DNA of 64,000 nt from JADJQU01 sp035490315 (GCA_035490315.1 DATHET010000307.1:1-64000); one strand, 5' to 3'; positions 26,461 through 36,526 are shown, numbered from the stretch's first letter. Made by a program: numbers and translations. Notes: generated from the letters alone by a model not told the origin.

Positions 26461-29400
26461 ATGAAGAATCGCTCCGCTCTTGCGCTCTTTTTTCTGATCT
26501 GCTGGTTGCCGCTGCTTGCTCAGTCGCCGACGGCGAGTCTTCCCGGCGTTCCAGCCCTCGCCCGCGAAGCCATGTTGCGCGGCGACACGAAAACGGCGCT
26601 CGAGGTCCTCGACAAGGCCGGAATGGAGACTCCGGCGCTGGCGGACACGCTGCTGTACTTGAAAGCCGTCGCTCTGAGCCAGGCCGATCGACGCAAGGAG
26701 GCCTTCGAGGTCCTCGACCAGCTCGAGCGCAGCGCTCCCCAGTCGATCTGGATCACCAAGGCGAGCTTCCTGCGCGCCGACCTGCTGCGCCTGGAGCGAC
26801 GCTTCCAGGAAGCCGCGGCGATCTACGAAGCCCAGGCTCGCCGCCTCAGCGGCCCCGCGCGGCAGGCGGAGCTGGCAGAGGTCTATCTGCGCTTCGCGGA
26901 AGAGCTGGCGGCTCCGGCGTCCGCGCCGAATGCGAAGCCTGACTTTGCCCGCGCGGCGGACCTCTTCGCTCGCGCGCTCGAGCTCGCAGCTCCGGAGGCC
27001 CTGCGCGAGCGTGCGTCCTACCGGCGTGCTCAATGCGTCGAGGCCTTGAACAACCCGGGCAAGACTCTGGAGGCCTACAAGGTCTACCTCGCTGCCTTCG
27101 ACCCGACGCATCCCCACGCCGCGGCTGGATCGCCGGCCTGGATCTTCGCCGCGCGCCTGGCCTGCGCGCGGGCCGAGCTCAAGCTCGAGAACCCGGTCGC
27201 GGCGCGGCGCACCCTCGAGGATCTCTCCGCCGAGCTGCGCCGCGCGGCCGCGGGCGAAGGCCCGAACGCGGCGGGCATGCACGCGCTATCCGGCGACAAG
27301 CTGCGCGACGTGCTCTCGCTCGACGGGGAAGCTCAATACGCCCTGGCGGCGACGTGGTTCGCCGGCGGCCCGGGCGAGAAGCTCGGGATCGCGGCCCTGC
27401 AGCGCTTCCTCGAGCGCTTTCCCGCCCATCCGCGCACGGCCCGCGCCCGCTTGGAGCTGGGCGAGGCGCAGGTGGCCGCGAATCGCACCGAGGACGCGCT
27501 GGCCACCTTCGACGCGATCCTCGCCACGCCGCTGCCTGGCAAGGGCAAGGAACAGGCGGTGGCGGTGCAGATCGCGGCGCGCGCTCAGTACGTGAAGGCG
27601 CGCGCGCTGGCGAGCGCCAACCGCTACGAGGAAGCTCGCGCCGCCTACGCTGCCTACACGGTCAACTACCCCTCCGGGCCGGATTGGAACGAGGCCCAGC
27701 AGGGCATCCTGGACAGCGAGTACGAACTCGGCTCGACGCAGCGCGAGCGCGAGGAGTACGAGGCGGCCAAGCGCAGCTGGAGCGAGTATCTCGCGCACCA
27801 CCCGCTCGATCCGCGCGCCGGAGAGATCCTGCTCGACATCGGCGAGCTCGATGCAACCCTGGCTGCGTCCGAAAAAACGCCGGCTGCCGAGCGCGAAGGC
27901 CATTGGCGCGCGGCGATCGCGACCTGGCGCGAGCTGGAATCCAAGTACGCGAGCCAGAACGCGAATTGGACCGGCCGCGCGCGCTTGCGCATCGCCCAGG
28001 TGCTCGAGACCGAGCTCGGCGACTTCGAAGGCGCGATTGCCGCGTACCGCTCCTGCGATGGCACGCCGTCGCAAGGCGAGGCGCAAACGGGCCTGCGGCG
28101 CATGCTCGAGCCGGCTCTCGCGATCTCGATCGAGCGCGCCGTGCTCGCAGGCGAGCCGCTGCGCGTCAAGATCGACCTGCGCAACCTCGAGAAGCTGGAA
28201 GTCGAGCTGTGGAAGCTCGATCTCGAGGCCTACTACCGCAAGAACCTGACCCACGCGGACGTCGAGAGCCTGGACCTCGACCTGATCAGCGCGCAGCAGA
28301 AGTTCGAGGTGCCGGTCGTGGACGCGCTGCGCTACAAGCCGATCGAGCAGATGGTCGACCTCGACGTCGCGGGCCCCGGCGCCTGGGTGATCGCGGTGAG
28401 CTCCGGCAAGCTGCGCGCCAGCGCGCTCTGCCTGCGCAGCGACCTCGACTTGATCGTCATGTCGACTCCGGACGAGACCATGGTCTTCGTCCAGGACATG
28501 GCGCGCGGCGACCCCGCGGCCAACGTGCGCGTCTTGGCCGCGCTCGGCGAGCGCAAGGGCAGCGCATCGCCGGTGGTGCTCGAGGGCAAGACGGATGCGC
28601 GAGGCTACGTGCGCTTCGCCCTCGAGCCGCGCTCGAGCGCGGGCAAAGTGTCCGTGCTCGGCATGCGCGACGGCCACTGGGCTTCGAGCGGCGTCGAGTT
28701 CCCGGTGACGCCGCTGGAAACGCTATTGCCGCGAGCCGTGGTCTACACCGATCGGCCGGCCTACCGGCCTGGCGAAATCGTGCACTGGCGCGCGATCGTC
28801 CGCGGAGCGCGCGACGGACGCTTCGTCGTCGAGCCCGGCGGCAAGGTCGATCTGCGCATCGACGACGCGCGCGGCCGCGGAGTCAGCGCCGAGACCCTCG
28901 TGCAATCGGAATACGGGACGATCAGCGGCGAGTTCGTCTTGCCGGAATCGAGCCCGATCGGCAATTGGACGATGACGCTGACGCTCCCCGACAAGAGCGC
29001 GTTCAACGCCTCGTTCACCGTCGCCCAGTTCCAGCTGGTGCACGTCGAGCTCGACGTCGAGTTCGAGCGCTCGGTCTATTACCGCGGCGAGGAGGCGGTC
29101 GCGATCGTGTCGGCGCGCTACGCCCACGGAGGACCGGTCGGGGATTCTCCGCTCGCGATCGTGCTGCCGGACGGACGCATCAGCGAAGCCCGCACTGATG
29201 CTCAAGGCCGCGCGCGAATCGCGTTCCCGACGCGCGAGCTGGCCGTGGAGCAGCTCCTGGAGCTCTCGGTCACGCTCAGCGACGAGCCGCTGACCGCGGA
29301 GGCGAAGACCTGGCTCTCGTTCAGCGAATTCTCGCTCAACGCGCGCACCGCGCAGGACACCTATGCCATCGATTCTCCGTTCACGGTCAAGGTCGCGGCG

Positions 29401-30114
29401 CGCGGTCCCGATGGCGCTGGACTGGCCAGGAAACTGAAACTTTCCACGCTGCGGATCGTCGAGCGGCCGGGGCGGCCGCGCAGTGAAACCCTCGTGTCCG
29501 CGGTCGAATTCTCGAGTGGCGCGGATGGAGCTGCGGCGCCGGTGGCGAAGGTCGCGAAGAGCGGCCGATACATCCTGCGCGTCTCGGCGATCGATCGATT
29601 CGGCAACCCGGTCGAGAGCGAGTGCGAGGTCGAGATCGTCGGCCAGGACGACGTGGAGACGCTGCGACTCCTGTCGGATTCCGACCAGCTCGTCGCCGGC
29701 GACGAAGCCTCCGTGGTCGCGCTCGAACGCGAGCAGGGCGGGCTGGCCTTGGTGACTTTCGAAGCCGGCCGCGTCCTCGACTGGCGCTGGATGAAACTGG
29801 TGCCCGGATCGAACTCCATCGCGTTCCATGTCAGCGACGAGCTCGCGCCCGGCTTCGTGCTCTCGGTCGCGCACCAGAAGCGCGGCCGCTTCCGCACCGC
29901 GGAGATTCGATTCGACGTGGAGCGCGAGCTCGAGATCGCGATCCAGCCCAGCGCCGAGGTCCTCGCGCCCGGCGCCGAGGGCTCGATCGAGCTCCTCGTT
30001 CGCGATTCGCGCGGCAAGCCGGTCCAGGCCGAGCTTTCGCTCGCGATCGTCGACGCGGCTTTGTTCGAGCTCTATCCCGAGGCCTTCGTCGAGCTGAGTT
30101 CCCTGTTCCAGTGA
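26461..30114 (+). CDS. TPR/alpha-2-macroglobulin-like protein, N-terminal part
   Basis: This 1217-residue exported protein (signal peptide to about residue 21) has TPR-like helices to about residue 550. An N-terminal macroglobulin-like segment follows (ISIERAVLAGEPLRVKIDLRN), then the MG2 signature AVVYTDRPAYRPGEIVHWRA near residue 760, and further beta-sandwich domains to SLAIVDAALFELYPEAF. Bacterial alpha-2-macroglobulins normally continue without a break into the bait region and A2M domain; here the frame stops at 30114. The continuation lies in another frame that can start with GTG at 30111 (GTGA overlap). It is either one gene broken by a frameshift or a two-subunit version. Confidence 0.82.
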   Translation: MKNRSALALFFLICWLPLLAQSPTASLPGVPALAREAMLRGDTKTALEVLDKAGMETPALADTLLYLKAVALSQADRRKEAFEVLDQLERSAPQSIWITKASFLRADLLRLERRFQEAAAIYEAQARRLSGPARQAELAEVYLRFAEELAAPASAPNAKPDFARAADLFARALELAAPEALRERASYRRAQCVEALNNPGKTLEAYKVYLAAFDPTHPHAAAGSPAWIFAARLACARAELKLENPVAARRTLEDLSAELRRAAAGEGPNAAGMHALSGDKLRDVLSLDGEAQYALAATWFAGGPGEKLGIAALQRFLERFPAHPRTARARLELGEAQVAANRTEDALATFDAILATPLPGKGKEQAVAVQIAARAQYVKARALASANRYEEARAAYAAYTVNYPSGPDWNEAQQGILDSEYELGSTQREREEYEAAKRSWSEYLAHHPLDPRAGEILLDIGELDATLAASEKTPAAEREGHWRAAIATWRELESKYASQNANWTGRARLRIAQVLETELGDFEGAIAAYRSCDGTPSQGEAQTGLRRMLEPALAISIERAVLAGEPLRVKIDLRNLEKLEVELWKLDLEAYYRKNLTHADVESLDLDLISAQQKFEVPVVDALRYKPIEQMVDLDVAGPGAWVIAVSSGKLRASALCLRSDLDLIVMSTPDETMVFVQDMARGDPAANVRVLAALGERKGSASPVVLEGKTDARGYVRFALEPRSSAGKVSVLGMRDGHWASSGVEFPVTPLETLLPRAVVYTDRPAYRPGEIVHWRAIVRGARDGRFVVEPGGKVDLRIDDARGRGVSAETLVQSEYGTISGEFVLPESSPIGNWTMTLTLPDKSAFNASFTVAQFQLVHVELDVEFERSVYYRGEEAVAIVSARYAHGGPVGDSPLAIVLPDGRISEARTDAQGRARIAFPTRELAVEQLLELSVTLSDEPLTAEAKTWLSFSEFSLNARTAQDTYAIDSPFTVKVAARGPDGAGLARKLKLSTLRIVERPGRPRSETLVSAVEFSSGADGAAAPVAKVAKSGRYILRVSAIDRFGNPVESECEVEIVGQDDVETLRLLSDSDQLVAGDEASVVALEREQGGLALVTFEAGRVLDWRWMKLVPGSNSIAFHVSDELAPGFVLSVAHQKRGRFRTAEIRFDVERELEIAIQPSAEVLAPGAEGSIELLVRDSRGKPVQAELSLAIVDAALFELYPEAFVELSSLFQ

Positions 30115-33100
30115 AGGCTCGGGATCAGCGCCTGTGGGTCGAGACGAAATCGAGCTCGACTTTTTCCTATGAAGGCGCGAGCTGGGAAGTCTCCGGCGAA
30201 GTGCTCGCGGAAGCGCGCCGCGTGATCGAGGATCGCAAGTGGCAGGAGCAGCGAGCCAATGCCGCGAAGGAACTGGCGAAAGCGGGTGCTTCGGGCCCCA
30301 CCACGCCGGGCGCGCCGGCGACGAGGGGTGGGCTGGACGAGCAGGAAGGAGTTGGGGTCGCTGCCGGCGACGGTCCCGGGCACTTCGATCGTGGCTACGC
30401 CGGAGGCGGCGGCGGCTCTGCGGGCGGAAAGAGCAGGAATGTCGGGCCGGATCCACTCGCGCTGCACTCCCCCACCGCCTTCTGGTCAGCCTCGATCGTG
30501 ACCGACGCGGCTGGCAAGGCCAGCGTGAAGTTCCAAGCCCCGCCGACCTCCGCGCGCTGGCGCGTCAGCGCGCGCGCCGCATCCAAGGATCCCCGCGCGG
30601 CGAACAAGACGGCCTCGTTCGTGACCCGCGCGGATTTCTTCGTCGAGCTGCGCGCTCCGCTGACCTTGATGGAGGGCGACAAGCCGCAGTTCTTCGCGCG
30701 GGTGCACAACACGACCAACGCTCCGATCCGAGCCGATCTGAAGCTCGTGCTGCGCGGCGCCGGCGTCGAGACGAGTCTGCCGGCGGGACCGGTCGAAATC
30801 CCTCCGGGCGCGAAGGAAGTCGTCTTCGAGGGTCTCGATCGATCCTTCGAGGCGGGCGCTCTGTCGCTGACGCTCGAGGCCAGCGCGGAAATCGCGGGCA
30901 AGCGCGTCGAATCGCGCGACGCCCTGTCGATCCCCGTCCAGGCCTGGGGTGTCCAGTTCAGCTCGACGGCAAGCGGCGAGCTCAGCTCGAACGCCAGGCT
31001 CGATCTGGAGCTTCCCGCCGGTCGCAAGTACACGAACCTGTCGCTGGAACTCTTCGTCGGCCCGAGCCTCGACTCCGTGCTCGTCGACGAAGCCCTCGGC
31101 TTGCGCCGCGCGATCGTGTTCCGCGCTCCCTCCGATTCCGGAGTCCTCTCCAGCGATCTGCTCGGAGCCGCCGAGGTCCTGGCTCAGCTCGCGAAGAGCG
31201 GGCGCGACTCGTCGAATGAATATGCGCGCGTTCAGGATCGCGTGCGCTCGCTCTGCGCGGCATTGATCTCCTCCCAGGATCCTCAACAGGGCTGGAGTTC
31301 GAGGTGGAACAATCCCGAGCACCAGGCCGAGCTCACCGCCCTCGCCATGCTGGCCCTCGCCGCGGCTCGCGACGCTGGAATCTCGGTCGCGTCCGAGGCC
31401 CGGGAAACGGGTGTGGTGACGCTCGAGCAGATGCAGCGCTCGGCCCAGAGCGAAGAGAGCAAGGCGCTGATCCAGCACGCCCTCGCGCGCTGGAATCGCG
31501 GCGATTACGGCGCGCTCAACCGACTGCACCGCATGCGCGAAGAGCTGTCCAATGCGGCCCTGGCGCACACGGCACTGGCCCTGGTCGCGATGGATCGCCT
31601 GCCGATGGCGGCGGAAATCGCCGCGGTGATCGAGACGCGCAGCGTGTTCGACGCGGCCCATCCGGAGCGCGGCGGTTGTTGGAGCGTCGAGAAGAACCTG
31701 GCCTGGTCGCGCTCGAGAATCGGCACGGCTGGCTTCTGCGCCCTCGCTCTCGAAGCCTGCGCACCGAAGTCGGAGCAGTTGAATCGCGCCGTGCAGTACC
31801 TGCTCGCCCATCGCCCGTGGAACGATCCGCGCTGGTCCGGCATCGCGCTCGCGGCCCTCGCCCGCCACGCTGGCTTGACCGCGCCGCAGAACGAGCGCTT
31901 CGAAGTCAGCTTCGCCGTCGGCGGCGGCGCGCCGGAAGTCTTCGAGTTGCAGAAGAATCGCTCGCGCATCCTGCCGATCGACCCGGCCTCCGGCGGCAAG
32001 CTGCGCGTCGATCTCAGCCTGCGCGGCCGCGGTGCGCCGCACTACATCGCGATCCTGCGCGGCTTCAGCGCTGACGCGGCTGAACGCACGGCCCATCCCT
32101 TCGCCATCACCGAGCGCTACGTAATGGCGCCGCCGCCCTTGTGGCGCGGCAAGCCGGTTCCCGTCGGCTTCTCGACCGTGCGCAACCCGCGCGAGCAGTG
32201 GTGGAACCGCGTGGTGCACCTCGCGCGCGGAACCAGCGCGACGACTTTCGTGAACTTCAGCCGGAGCCAGACGCGCTCCGACGACTTCGAGAACGACTGG
32301 CTGATGGTGGAAATCCCGCTGCCCTCCGGCGCGCGCGTCAAGCCCGGCTCGGTCTATGGCTCGATCGCGGGCTTCGAGATCCTGGCCGATCGTCTGATCG
32401 CCTACATCCCGCCCGACTCGGGCTGGGGCAGCGTGCAGTTCGCCTTGGAAGGCGCGATTCCCGGTCATTACCGCGTCGGTCCGGCCGTGCTGCGCAACGC
32501 CGGCGATCCCGAGCAGATCTCGATCGGCAAGTCGGGCGAGTTCGACATCCTGCCCAGCGGCAGCGTCCTCCCCGACGCTTACCGCGAGACGCCCGACGAG
32601 CTCTATGCGCTGGGCATGGCCGCCTGGAACGCGGGCGAGAACGACCGCGCGCGAGAGTGGCTCTCCAAGTTGATGCAGGGCTTCCAGAACGATCTCGCGG
32701 ACGACAACTCCGATTCGCCGCTGCAGCAGGCGGCCAGCGCCCTGTTCTTCCTCGGCCTGGAGAAGAACAACGCGCGCGAAGTCGTGCGCTGGTTCGAGGT
32801 GCTGCGGGAGAAGCGGCCGGACCTCGTGATCCCCTTCGACAAGATCCTCGCCGTGGCGAAGGCATACACGGCGATCGACGAGCACGAGCGCGCCCTCTCG
32901 ATCCTGCGCGCCAGCGTCGAGCAGACCTTTGGCGTCGACCTCAAGGTCGCGGGCGCGCTCGAGAGCCAGGGCGACGCTTCGCAAGCCCTGAGATTGCTCG
33001 CGCGGCTGTGGAGCGAATACCCCGACGCGCCGGCGGTGCTGCAGACCTGGCTCGCCCTGTCGGACAAGCTCTTGACCATGGCGCCCAAGGCTGGAGGGGA

Positions 33101-34340
33101 CAAGAGCCTGGTGCGCGACGGAAGATCGCGCGCCGACCTGCACCTCGAGGGCACGCGCCTCTTGCAGATGTTCCTGTGCCTGTATCCGAAGGACCCGCAG
33201 GCTCCGGAAGCGGCCTTGAATCTGATCTCGGCGCACCTGGGCCTCGAGGACTACGCGACCGCTTCGAGCCTGGCCCAGGCCTTTGCCTCGCGTTTCACCG
33301 CGCCCGAATTCGCCGACGCCTTCCTGTACTCGCGCGCGGTGGCCGAGTGGTATCTCGGCAACGACGAAGAGGCGATGCGCGTGTGCGAGCGGGTCGCTGC
33401 CGCGGTCTATCCCGACGCCAGGGGCGTCCCGCAGCCGTCCAAGAACCGCGAGCTGGCCCAATACATCCTGGCCCAGATCCACCACGCGCGGCGCGAGATG
33501 CCGCGCGCCGCCGAGTACTACGCGAAGGTCGAGCAGAGCTTTGCCGACGCGAAGGCCGCGCTGCTCGAGCTGCGCGCGCGCACGCTCTCGCTGACCGAGG
33601 TGACGCGCGCCAAGCCGGGCGAGACCGTGCACCTCGCGCTGCGCTCGAAGAACGTGGCCGAGGTCGAGCTCGCGATCTATCCCGTGGACTTGATGACGCT
33701 CTATCTGCGCGAAGGCGACCTGTCGAAAGTCGCGCAGGTCGACCTGTCGGGCATCGCGCCCGAGATCGCGCGCACCCTGGCGCTCGACGGAGCCAACGCG
33801 CTGCGCGAAGTCGAGCAGAAGCTCGATCTCGCCCTGCCGAAGACCGGGGCCTACCTGGTGATCGCGCGCGGCGGCGAGCTGTTCGCGTCCGGCCTGGTGC
33901 TCGTCAGCGAGCTCGAGCTCGACGTCAGCGAGGACGCGGCGCGCGGTGGAGTGCGCGTGCAGGTCGTCGACGGCCGCGACGGCAAGTACGTGCGCGAAGT
34001 CGACGTGCGCGTGGTCGGATCGGCGGACAAGAAGATCCAGCGCGCGAAGACCGACCTGCGCGGCATGGCGAGCCTCGATCAGGTCCACGGGCTCGCGACG
34101 GTGATCGCGCGGGCCAGCGACAATCGCTACGCCTTCTACCGCGGCACGACCCAGCTCGGGACGCTGCGCGAAGAGGGCAAGAAGACGAAGCTGGAAAAAC
34201 CGGCGGAGCAGCTCTCGCAGGAGGCTTACCTGAGCAACGTGATCCAGTTCAATGCCCAGAACCAGTCCCTGCGCGCGGGCCGTCTGGTCGAGGAGACCTC
34301 TCGCGAGCGGCTCGGCGTGCAGATCAACCAGGTCAAGTAG
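30111..34340 (+). CDS. Alpha-2-macroglobulin-like protein with TPR, C-terminal part
   Basis: These 1409 residues continue the preceding protein exactly where its frame ends. A Gly-rich bait-like linker (residues about 60-110) leads to the A2M domain signature FWSASIVTDAAGKASVKFQA and a helical thioester-type domain. The GCxEQ thioester motif is absent. After residue 800 come TPR-like repeats (ELYALGMAAWNAGENDRARE), then a segment that repeats the macroglobulin module of the first half (LTEVTRAKPGETVHLALRSKN). The GTG at 30111 overlaps the upstream stop but there is no signal peptide, so a separately made chain would stay in the cytoplasm unless carried by the first part. This favours a frameshifted single gene. 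Confidence 0.78.
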   Translation: MKARDQRLWVETKSSSTFSYEGASWEVSGEVLAEARRVIEDRKWQEQRANAAKELAKAGASGPTTPGAPATRGGLDEQEGVGVAAGDGPGHFDRGYAGGGGGSAGGKSRNVGPDPLALHSPTAFWSASIVTDAAGKASVKFQAPPTSARWRVSARAASKDPRAANKTASFVTRADFFVELRAPLTLMEGDKPQFFARVHNTTNAPIRADLKLVLRGAGVETSLPAGPVEIPPGAKEVVFEGLDRSFEAGALSLTLEASAEIAGKRVESRDALSIPVQAWGVQFSSTASGELSSNARLDLELPAGRKYTNLSLELFVGPSLDSVLVDEALGLRRAIVFRAPSDSGVLSSDLLGAAEVLAQLAKSGRDSSNEYARVQDRVRSLCAALISSQDPQQGWSSRWNNPEHQAELTALAMLALAAARDAGISVASEARETGVVTLEQMQRSAQSEESKALIQHALARWNRGDYGALNRLHRMREELSNAALAHTALALVAMDRLPMAAEIAAVIETRSVFDAAHPERGGCWSVEKNLAWSRSRIGTAGFCALALEACAPKSEQLNRAVQYLLAHRPWNDPRWSGIALAALARHAGLTAPQNERFEVSFAVGGGAPEVFELQKNRSRILPIDPASGGKLRVDLSLRGRGAPHYIAILRGFSADAAERTAHPFAITERYVMAPPPLWRGKPVPVGFSTVRNPREQWWNRVVHLARGTSATTFVNFSRSQTRSDDFENDWLMVEIPLPSGARVKPGSVYGSIAGFEILADRLIAYIPPDSGWGSVQFALEGAIPGHYRVGPAVLRNAGDPEQISIGKSGEFDILPSGSVLPDAYRETPDELYALGMAAWNAGENDRAREWLSKLMQGFQNDLADDNSDSPLQQAASALFFLGLEKNNAREVVRWFEVLREKRPDLVIPFDKILAVAKAYTAIDEHERALSILRASVEQTFGVDLKVAGALESQGDASQALRLLARLWSEYPDAPAVLQTWLALSDKLLTMAPKAGGDKSLVRDGRSRADLHLEGTRLLQMFLCLYPKDPQAPEAALNLISAHLGLEDYATASSLAQAFASRFTAPEFADAFLYSRAVAEWYLGNDEEAMRVCERVAAAVYPDARGVPQPSKNRELAQYILAQIHHARREMPRAAEYYAKVEQSFADAKAALLELRARTLSLTEVTRAKPGETVHLALRSKNVAEVELAIYPVDLMTLYLREGDLSKVAQVDLSGIAPEIARTLALDGANALREVEQKLDLALPKTGAYLVIARGGELFASGLVLVSELELDVSEDAARGGVRVQVVDGRDGKYVREVDVRVVGSADKKIQRAKTDLRGMASLDQVHGLATVIARASDNRYAFYRGTTQLGTLREEGKKTKLEKPAEQLSQEAYLSNVIQFNAQNQSLRAGRLVEETSRERLGVQINQVK

Positions 34341-34343
34341 ACT
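34338..34343 (+). promoter_or_regulatory. -10-like TAGACT before the kinase gene
   Basis: TAGACT overlaps the preceding stop codon and ends 9 nt before the GTG at 34353. It could give an independent leaderless start. Confidence 0.35.
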
Positions 34344-34352
34344 TGTCGCCCG

Positions 34353-35561
34353 GTGACGGGCGGATCCCTAGTCCTCAAGCAGAGTCTGCATCGCTGCGTG
34401 CGCCTCGAGCGCCGCAGCGAAGGTCCTGTGATCGTCAAGCGCTTCGAGCAGCGCGGCCCGCTCGGACGGGCGCTCGACGCCGGGAGGGCGCGGCGCGAGT
34501 ACGAGGTCCTCACCCACCTCGCGAAGGCGTCGGTCAGCGTGCCGCGAGCCTTGAGCCTGACCCGCCGCGGTCGCGCCTACGAAGTGGAGATCGAGTGGAT
34601 CGACGGAGCGCGGTCGCTGGCCGAGCTGTGCCGCGCAGGGGCGCCCCTGTCGGTCGAGCTGGCGCGCCGCCTGGGAGAGCTGCTCGCGGGCCTGCACTCC
34701 GCCGGCGTGGACCATCCCGATCTGCACGCGGGCAACGTCTTGATCACCGAAGCATGTCGTGTGGTCGCCGTCGACTTCGACAAGGCGCGGATCGTGAAGC
34801 GCGTCGGCGACGAGCAGGTCTCGCGCGATCTGGTCTCGCTGTGCGCGGGGCTGCGCGAAGCGACCCTGCCTCGCTGGCGCGCGGTTGCGCTGCGCGCCTG
34901 GTGGAAGGCGCTCGATTTGGGTCTGCGCGATCGATTGGCGCCGCCGCGGGCCTTCGAAGTCGAGCAGCTCGCGCGCGCACGCCGCCTGCGCGTGGTCCAG
35001 GACAGAGAGCGACGTTGGACACGCGCGGGCTCCGCCGTGATGGCGCTCGCGAGCGGCCGCGGATTCGCTCGCGCCGGCGCGGATCCGGCGCTGATCGCTC
35101 GCGCACTCGCGGGCGAAACACTTCCGTCGTCCACGATCCGCGTCAGCGGATCGAGGAGGCAGGTGCTCGCGCTCTGGCGCTCGATGGCGCGGCTCGAGGA
35201 GCACGCAGTCCCCGCGCCGCGCTGCTGGCTCTTGAGCGACGAGTCGCCCGCCTGCGCCTGGTTCGAGCGAGAGCTTCCGCGCAAGCCCTCCTCGCCGCGC
35301 GGCCGTGGTCGCTGGATCGGCGCGCTGATCGATCGCGCCCTGTGGTGTCCGGGGCTGGCCGAGGAAGACCTCGACGACAGCGGGCTCAGACTGCCGCGAG
35401 TCCTTGCGCGGCTCTCCATGTCGGAAGCTCGCGAGCGACTCGCGCCGTGGCTCGCCGGACTTTCGCCGGACGCGCGCCGCGAGTTCCTTCGCGGCCTGGC
35501 CGAATCCTGGCGCGGCCCACTGCGCGAGTGCCGGGAGCTCGTCCTGCAACTCCATGCCTGA
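34353..35561 (+). CDS. Kdo/heptose-kinase-like LPS core kinase
   Basis: This 402-residue protein has the small-kinase fold of Kdo and heptose kinases (KdkA/WaaP/InaA group). The phosphate-transfer loop is HSAGVDHPDLHAGNVLI and the metal-binding motif is VVAVDFDKARI. Lys in GPVIVKRFEQRGPLG is the likely ATP-anchoring residue. These enzymes phosphorylate core sugars of lipopolysaccharide. The C-terminal 200 residues contain a second, less conserved block of similar length that may be a degenerate copy of a kinase N-lobe (RVSGSRRQVLALWRSMARLEEHAVPAPRCWLL). GTG start. The 3' end overlaps the acyltransferase gene by 8 nt. Confidence 0.78.
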   Translation: MTGGSLVLKQSLHRCVRLERRSEGPVIVKRFEQRGPLGRALDAGRARREYEVLTHLAKASVSVPRALSLTRRGRAYEVEIEWIDGARSLAELCRAGAPLSVELARRLGELLAGLHSAGVDHPDLHAGNVLITEACRVVAVDFDKARIVKRVGDEQVSRDLVSLCAGLREATLPRWRAVALRAWWKALDLGLRDRLAPPRAFEVEQLARARRLRVVQDRERRWTRAGSAVMALASGRGFARAGADPALIARALAGETLPSSTIRVSGSRRQVLALWRSMARLEEHAVPAPRCWLLSDESPACAWFERELPRKPSSPRGRGRWIGALIDRALWCPGLAEEDLDDSGLRLPRVLARLSMSEARERLAPWLAGLSPDARREFLRGLAESWRGPLRECRELVLQLHA

Positions 35562-36507
35562 TCCGCTGCGCCGCAGATTGCGCGCGAAGGCCGTGATGGC
35601 CGCGAGCAGCGCCTCGCGCTTCTTCCCGCGTCCGCTGATCCACGGGGCGCTGCGCGGCCTGGCGCGCGCCGCGGGCCTCACGCGCTTCGAGACGCAGATC
35701 CAATCGAATCTCGCGCAGGTGCTGGGCAACGAGCTCTCGGCACCCGAGCGCGCGAAGCTCGGCCGCGAAGTGAGGCTTCACTGCGCTCGACTCGTCGAGG
35801 AGTGGTTGTTCTTGTCCCGCGCGCGCCACGGCTCCAGGGAACGCGCGAGTGTCGAAGCCTGGCTCGACGCCACGGTTCGATTCGACGCGAGCTGCGACGA
35901 GCTGTTCCTGCGCACGCGTCAGGGCCGCGGGGCCTTGATCGCGACCGCGCACCTGGGCAACTGGGAAGTGCTCGCCGCCGCCCTGCGCCGGCGCGGGCTC
36001 GACGGAGCGGTGGTCGGCCTGCGCAAGCACCGCGATCCCGGCGCGGACTGGCTGGTGCGCATGCGCGAGGGTCTCGCGGTGCGCACGATCGCGCAGGACG
36101 CGCCGCCGCGCGAAGTCCTCGGCGTGCTGCGCTCCGGCGGAACCCTGGGGCTGCTCTGCGACCTCGAGGTGCGTCGCCTGGCCGGTGTCCACGCGCCTTT
36201 CTTCGGCATTCCGGCCCTGACCCAGACGGCGCCGGCAGCCCTGGCTCGCGCCGCGCGAACGAGCATCCTGCCCGTGCGCTGCGTTGCGCGTCCTTCCGGC
36301 TACGTGGTCTACGCCGATGCGCCGCTCGAGCTCTCCGCGGACCTGCCGCGCGCCGAAGCCGCGCTGGATCTCCTGACACGGCTCAACGCGACCTACGAGC
36401 GCTGGATCCGCGAAGACCTCGCCCAATGGGCCTGGCACCAGCCGCGCTGGCGCACGCGGCCCGGCGAGCGCGCGGCTCCGCCGCTCCACTCCAGGCGCGC
36501 GACGTGA
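35554..36507 (+). CDS. LpxL/HtrB-type lipid A acyltransferase
   Basis: This 317-residue lysophospholipid-acyltransferase superfamily protein has the catalytic HX4E box in TAHLGNWEVLAAAL. SGGTLGLLCDLEVRRLAG and APFFGIPALTQTAPAALARAART correspond to the conserved second half of the lauroyl/myristoyl transferases. It would add a secondary acyl chain to lipid A. The overlap with the LPS core kinase gene, and the nearby GT9 and LptF/G genes, support a lipopolysaccharide role. ATG at 35554 was chosen for the overlap and for the lack of homology upstream. Confidence 0.87.
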   Translation: MPDPLRRRLRAKAVMAASSASRFFPRPLIHGALRGLARAAGLTRFETQIQSNLAQVLGNELSAPERAKLGREVRLHCARLVEEWLFLSRARHGSRERASVEAWLDATVRFDASCDELFLRTRQGRGALIATAHLGNWEVLAAALRRRGLDGAVVGLRKHRDPGADWLVRMREGLAVRTIAQDAPPREVLGVLRSGGTLGLLCDLEVRRLAGVHAPFFGIPALTQTAPAALARAARTSILPVRCVARPSGYVVYADAPLELSADLPRAEAALDLLTRLNATYERWIREDLAQWAWHQPRWRTRPGERAAPPLHSRRAT

Positions 36508-36526
36508 GCGAAGTGCCGCGCTCGGC

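Noticed and set aside
30090..30116. Programmed -1 frameshift in the macroglobulin gene
   Set aside because: The frame relation would fit, but there is no X-XXY-YYZ slippery heptamer and no strong downstream hairpin was seen. Left as a frameshift or coupled start.
30486..34088. A 1200-codon open frame on the minus strand
   Set aside because: It is the antisense of the macroglobulin-like gene. High GC leaves long stop-free antisense frames, and its residues show no recognisable domain.
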